Source: Bacteroidales bacterium (lineage in GTDB: Bacteria; Bacteroidota; Bacteroidia; Bacteroidales; Muribaculaceae). Taken from it: a stretch of 18,859 nucleotides of DNA. The notes under the pieces were generated by a model that saw nothing but the letters and a program-made list of their open reading frames with translations, searched no databases and was not told the origin of the DNA. The DNA lies in the NCBI GenBank assembly GCA_900769345.1, contig CAAGGJ010000161.1:1-18859 (forward strand), read 5' to 3'. The position numbers and the translations under genes were made by a program. Positions 15,901-18,859 of the stretch are shown here, in pieces. Numbering within the stretch: the stretch's first letter is position 1; every line of letters begins with the position of its first letter.

Positions 15901-18859
15901 TCGTCGTTGCCGCACTTTAGCGGACCAGAGATGATTCAGACCGGCTTCCCGGCACGCACTAAGGTGAAATTCAACCTCACCTATACTCCTACCGAGGCAG
16001 GTACTCACACCGGAACCATCACTTTCACCGATTATCAGGGCAATAAAGCCAACATCGTGGTGCAAGGTGTAGCCACCGAACCCGCCAAGTTGGTTATAAA
16101 TCCTTCGACAGTAGATTGCGGCACACTTACAGTAGGAGAGGCCGACGTGCAGAAGTCGTTCACCATCTCCAATGCCGGTAAGTATCCTCTTGAATTCGTA
16201 TTCCCGAAATTCTCGCAAGAGAGCATCGAAGGACAGAGCGCCAAGCTTCACCAGTTCGGTTACACCGTATCATCTACTCTTAAGGGGTATAGCTCGTTTG
16301 CCTACGATGGTAACCCCGAACTGATAGGAGCAACCAACATCGCATCGCAGTTCACCGACAACAATGTGGTATCGTCGGCCATCAACTTAGGTTTTGCGTT
16401 CCCATACTACGGCAAGACCTATGAGAAAGCCTATATCACCAGCTTCGGTGGCATTATGTTTGCGCCAAACGAACTGGCATTCCGCTCGCCGTTGTCGCCT
16501 ACTTCAGAGAGCATCAAGGGCACCGGATTGATTTCAGCCTACGGCCAGCAAGTGTGGATGGGTCCGCAATCGCGTGTAGAATATGCCAAGGTAGATGGCA
16601 AGTTTGTGGTGAAATTCATCAATGTTCTTGCCACCGTATATGGCGATGACACTACGCCAATCAGCTTCCACATAACATTGTCGAGCAATGGCGACATCGA
16701 GATACACTACGACAACTATATGGCCGGCAGCGTATTCCAGGAAGGTGTAGGCCTCTTCTGCGGTATCAACGACCTGGCAGTAGCCGACGCAGTGACAGTG
16801 ACAAGTGCCGACCAAGGCGATTATTGGGGTTCGGAAGAACCTACCGATGAGAACCAGCGCTTCCGCGAATTTGCTACCGGAACTGCAGTGAAATTCGAAG
16901 CACCAAAGGCATCGTTCGTTCGCAGTCTCAACATACCTTACGCAATCGTCAATCCGGGCGAAGCCGTTGAGGTGGTGGCAACAGTAGGCGCCGACGCTAC
17001 ACTCAATGCCGGTCCTACCTTCAACAACCTTGCCATCGTGACCAACGACCCTAACCCCGACCACACATTCGTGCGCTTGGAAGCAGTCATCGATGGTGCT
17101 GAATTGAAACCGGAGGCAGCTCTTGAGAAGGAATCGATCGACCTTGGTAGTGTGTTCCGTACATCGGTACAGAAAGTGCCGGTAACGGTTAAGAACGTAG
17201 GACACCGCACACTCACGGTAAGCAATGTAGCAGTGAGCGATGCAGCTAAACTGAAGTTCGACAACAGCGCATTTGAGGCTGTAGATATCGAGCCGGGCAT
17301 GTCGAAAGACTTCATCATCACCGTGTCGACAGCCAATGAAGGTGTAGTAGAAGGCGTGGTTACCGTAACCACTGCCGAGGGCGACCTCACTTGCAGCATC
17401 AAGGCTGAAGTGATAGGATGTCCGGAGATAGCTATTACTCCCGACAATATCACAGCTACAGTAGAGAGCGGCACACCATTATCGCAGAGCGTGAGCATCG
17501 AAAATGCCGGCAATGAGACATTGCGCTACTCTATCGCTCCTGACCAGTTGGTAAGCCTCAAATTCCCTGAAAAAGAGGATGCAGTTACAAGCTATGCTTA
17601 CAGCTTCTCGGGCGACGACAGCTCAGTGAAATTCAAATGGGAAGACATCGAGACCAACGGCTTGGGCGAACAACGCACATTGAGCTACTACATGCTCCAC
17701 GACTATGTAGCCGTAGACCTGCCATTCGAATTCCCATTCTATGGCAAGAAATACACCAAGATGTATATCTACAACACCGGTTTCGTATCGTTCACCGAGC
17801 GTCACGACGATGCTTTGTGGCCTGAACCACCGGCTGAATTCCCACAAGGAACTGTATATACCAACATCATAGCACCATATTGGGGCTTGCATTCAATGGA
17901 CCAGACCAAGACAGCCGGTACGTTCCACTATGTAACCGACGACCGCGCTGTAATCTCGTTCATGGAATATGGCAACTCTATGAATGTGGGTGTTTGCTAT
18001 CAGCTCATTCTTGAGAAGGACGGTTCGTTCCGCTTCCAATACAAGGGTGCATTTGCCGATGCCATCATCTTTGCACCGTTCGGTCTCGCCGGCATTTCTA
18101 ATGTTGATGGATCGCAAGGCATCTTGTTGCCTGAACGTATGCTCAAGTTTGACAGCGCTGTAGAGTTCACACCTGTAGTAGAATTGCCGCTTGCCGCAGG
18201 CGCAACCGACAATATCACTATCGACGTGGATACTAAGCGCATGGCTGGCAGCTACAACGCCGACCTGAAGGTTACAACTAACGTGCCAGGTAGCGAAAAC
18301 CTCACATTCCCTGTGAATGTAGAGATTACCGGTACTGCAGCACCACAGTGGCCTGAAGACATCGTTATAGAACACGTAAAAGGCTACCAGAGCACCGACT
18401 ACTCCGACCCATTGGTACAGATGGGAGCTATGTATAATGCAATGGTGACCGTAACAAATACAGGTACTGCTCCATTCACCATCGACAATGTGCAGATGAC
18501 CGCTCCAAAAGAATATGACGATTATTTTGAAGAATATGTCGATATATTCATGCTCTTTGCAAATATAGAGCAAGAAGATTGGTACACCGGTGAGATTGTA
18601 AAGGGTTGGACCCAATACCCTGGTGAACCTATAACAGTAGGTGAAGAACCAGCAGAATTTGCTGTGCCAATGATGCAGTGCAACTTCGCATTTACTCCAG
18701 GTGAATATGACATCACACTCACATTCAAGTGCAACCAAGGTCGCGACGATGCCTTCACCAAGGACGTACACATCAAGTATATCGTGACTCCAGCACCATA
18801 CTTGGAACTTGATAAAGACCAAATCTATGTGAGAGCCATCAACGAAACCGACAAGTTTA
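12922..18859 (+). CDS. Giant secreted subtilisin-like (S8) protease, 3-prime partial
   Basis: An open frame of at least 1979 codons, still open at the last base. A signal peptide (about residues 1-23, ending VNAQ) precedes a propeptide-like region (about 30-150, fervidolysin-type RWYVIDFDENVSVDQARKIL). The S8 catalytic domain spans about 165-500 with an intact triad: Asp205 in IIDGGVD, His260 in HGTHVAG, Ser439 in GTSMATPHVSG, and oxyanion Asn369 in AAGN. A fibronectin type III domain follows (about 508-615). The tail alternates ASH/choice-of-anchor-D-like beta-sandwiches (near 945, 1055, 1398, 1502, 1807) with two nidogen-like modules (YYGKTYEKAYI near 1163 and FYGKKYTKMYI near 1606). It is exported, probably cell-surface or released. 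A type IX secretion sorting domain would lie beyond the window. Substrate unknown. The start is supported by the signal peptide. Confidence 0.92.
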   Translation, partial: MHKFYKWFTIVSFLIAAIVTVNAQSVAPTKGVVRVKLQTEVAAKVGQVQRKAEKGRSLTGVARLDAATREIKAYSIRPMLPPNPKFAKQRAEYGLDRWYVIDFDENVSVDQARKILASTPGVELSEEIVPMQLKEGNGFARRLASASPKASSGVSYMFNDPRLPDQWHYQNYGNLSTSVAGADINLFEAWKTETGSSKVVVAIIDGGVDYQHEDLAANMCVNVAELNGTPGVDDDNNGFVDDIYGYNFCTNSGDVYPHNHGTHVAGTVAAVSNNGIGVAGVAGGDGTEGSGVKMISCQVFDSRSGTSSGDFAAAIVYAAERGATIAQCSWGWSEPGYCEQAVLDAIDYFTETARSDNMTGGLCIFAAGNMGSTGDYYPACYDKVLAVTAMTNELMPASYSNFGAWADIIAPGGLLDYGESGGVLSTLPSNGYGYLEGTSMATPHVSGIAALILSKYGSPTFVSSSLRTQLETSVNDFYGFGNNEQYRGLYGSGYIDAAKALQMGDGAAPEAVADFSLAAAQDYISLTWTIPASSDNNVHHHIIYYSESPFTAADNLGALSTSVADTKFCSSGDSFTHEITGLKSLTTYYVAIAAVNRWGNASALSEVKTISTNAGPKMTLDVSSLNMNSTAAAPEAKATFNIGNDDEGILKWEAYKRTVSMITTSSVSRPIVGNVKPYSGKIAGLVVKSSASATVTPEYLAEDYPKDIKYYSQLWAYIGDEDRSLPNSMAQWFKVDADAYPDGFNLTHINVDGDGSRSLGTLPVVQIYKGDAAISSATCIAEVTPSFFAYNFPVALPEQIHFAPGESFWVVLHFEGNLEVYPLSMGLATSETVSQYSYMSNDKGKTWTQLAQALKGSIYESQATQMAWTITARSNNPDWSEMLVLNPASGTVLKGETQAVEVTADGTKMVNGTYKLKLHLTSNEGDGNTEHLLPITYKVAGNLPEIVVPKIVNFGSLLVGESKTIEVEVFNRGYGRFAGSSWSPGLYRKTNITSSLPHFSGPEMIQTGFPARTKVKFNLTYTPTEAGTHTGTITFTDYQGNKANIVVQGVATEPAKLVINPSTVDCGTLTVGEADVQKSFTISNAGKYPLEFVFPKFSQESIEGQSAKLHQFGYTVSSTLKGYSSFAYDGNPELIGATNIASQFTDNNVVSSAINLGFAFPYYGKTYEKAYITSFGGIMFAPNELAFRSPLSPTSESIKGTGLISAYGQQVWMGPQSRVEYAKVDGKFVVKFINVLATVYGDDTTPISFHITLSSNGDIEIHYDNYMAGSVFQEGVGLFCGINDLAVADAVTVTSADQGDYWGSEEPTDENQRFREFATGTAVKFEAPKASFVRSLNIPYAIVNPGEAVEVVATVGADATLNAGPTFNNLAIVTNDPNPDHTFVRLEAVIDGAELKPEAALEKESIDLGSVFRTSVQKVPVTVKNVGHRTLTVSNVAVSDAAKLKFDNSAFEAVDIEPGMSKDFIITVSTANEGVVEGVVTVTTAEGDLTCSIKAEVIGCPEIAITPDNITATVESGTPLSQSVSIENAGNETLRYSIAPDQLVSLKFPEKEDAVTSYAYSFSGDDSSVKFKWEDIETNGLGEQRTLSYYMLHDYVAVDLPFEFPFYGKKYTKMYIYNTGFVSFTERHDDALWPEPPAEFPQGTVYTNIIAPYWGLHSMDQTKTAGTFHYVTDDRAVISFMEYGNSMNVGVCYQLILEKDGSFRFQYKGAFADAIIFAPFGLAGISNVDGSQGILLPERMLKFDSAVEFTPVVELPLAAGATDNITIDVDTKRMAGSYNADLKVTTNVPGSENLTFPVNVEITGTAAPQWPEDIVIEHVKGYQSTDYSDPLVQMGAMYNAMVTVTNTGTAPFTIDNVQMTAPKEYDDYFEEYVDIFMLFANIEQEDWYTGEIVKGWTQYPGEPITVGEEPAEFAVPMMQCNFAFTPGEYDITLTFKCNQGRDDAFTKDVHIKYIVTPAPYLELDKDQIYVRAINETDKF

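Noticed and set aside
17893..18822. A 309-codon minus-strand open frame, and others antisense to the protease at 13831-14376, 15244-16251 and 16534-17205
   Set aside because: They are antisense to a continuous plus-strand subtilase frame with signal peptide and intact triad. Their translations are rich in His, Cys and Val without any domain and arise from the codon bias of the real gene.
1..18859. CRISPR arrays, tRNA or rRNA genes, insertion sequences, phage or plasmid genes
   Set aside because: I saw no regularly spaced repeats, no tRNA- or rRNA-like sequence, and no transposase, integrase or phage protein on either strand.

Overview
The window looks like chromosomal DNA of a gut Bacteroidales bacterium. 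A Muribaculaceae-like member is my inference from gene style, not a proven assignment. The support is a complete SusC/SusD-type polysaccharide utilisation locus (PUL), four consecutive lipoproteins with acidic residues just after the lipobox cysteine (the Bacteroidetes surface-export pattern), weak ribosome binding sites, and intergenic sequences that fit the Bacteroidetes promoter form (TTTG, about 20 nt, TAnnTTTG).

Left part (minus strand, 8066 down to 122): a tightly packed five-gene operon in the order SusC-like TonB-dependent transporter, SusD-like lipoprotein, GH18 lipoprotein of the endo-beta-N-acetylglucosaminidase type, then two probable surface glycan-binding lipoproteins. The latter two share a DUF1735 (BT_3987 N-terminal-like) front half but end in different binding modules, LamG and discoidin. 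The layout resembles known Bacteroides loci that release N-glycans from glycoproteins at the cell surface, bind them and import them. No exo-glycosidase or regulator is in view. A terminator-like hairpin lies at 49-80, and another minus-strand start may lie at the left edge.

Middle part (plus strand, 8740 to 12453): a GT9 (heptosyltransferase-like) glycosyltransferase with a good promoter; a 496-nt gap with several inverted repeats, a second promoter match and a strong intrinsic terminator, which together outline a possible small RNA of about 160 nt; then an NAD-dependent epimerase/dehydratase and a second, chitinase-type GH18 protein with an N-terminal membrane anchor or signal. These look like envelope-glycan genes and are separate from the PUL.

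Right part (12454 to the end): a 468-nt gap holding interleaved inverted repeats that could form an RNA pseudoknot, then a very large secreted subtilisin-like (S8) protease. Its frame is open from 12922 to the last base (at least 1979 residues). It has a complete catalytic triad, a fibronectin type III domain and a long tail built from a repeating unit of about 445 residues. Its C-terminus lies outside the window.

The most unusual signals are the candidate pseudoknot at 12524-12580, the promoter-to-terminator unit at 10034-10232, and the super-repeat tail of the protease. The coding genes otherwise belong to known families, so I do not claim a new enzymatic system.
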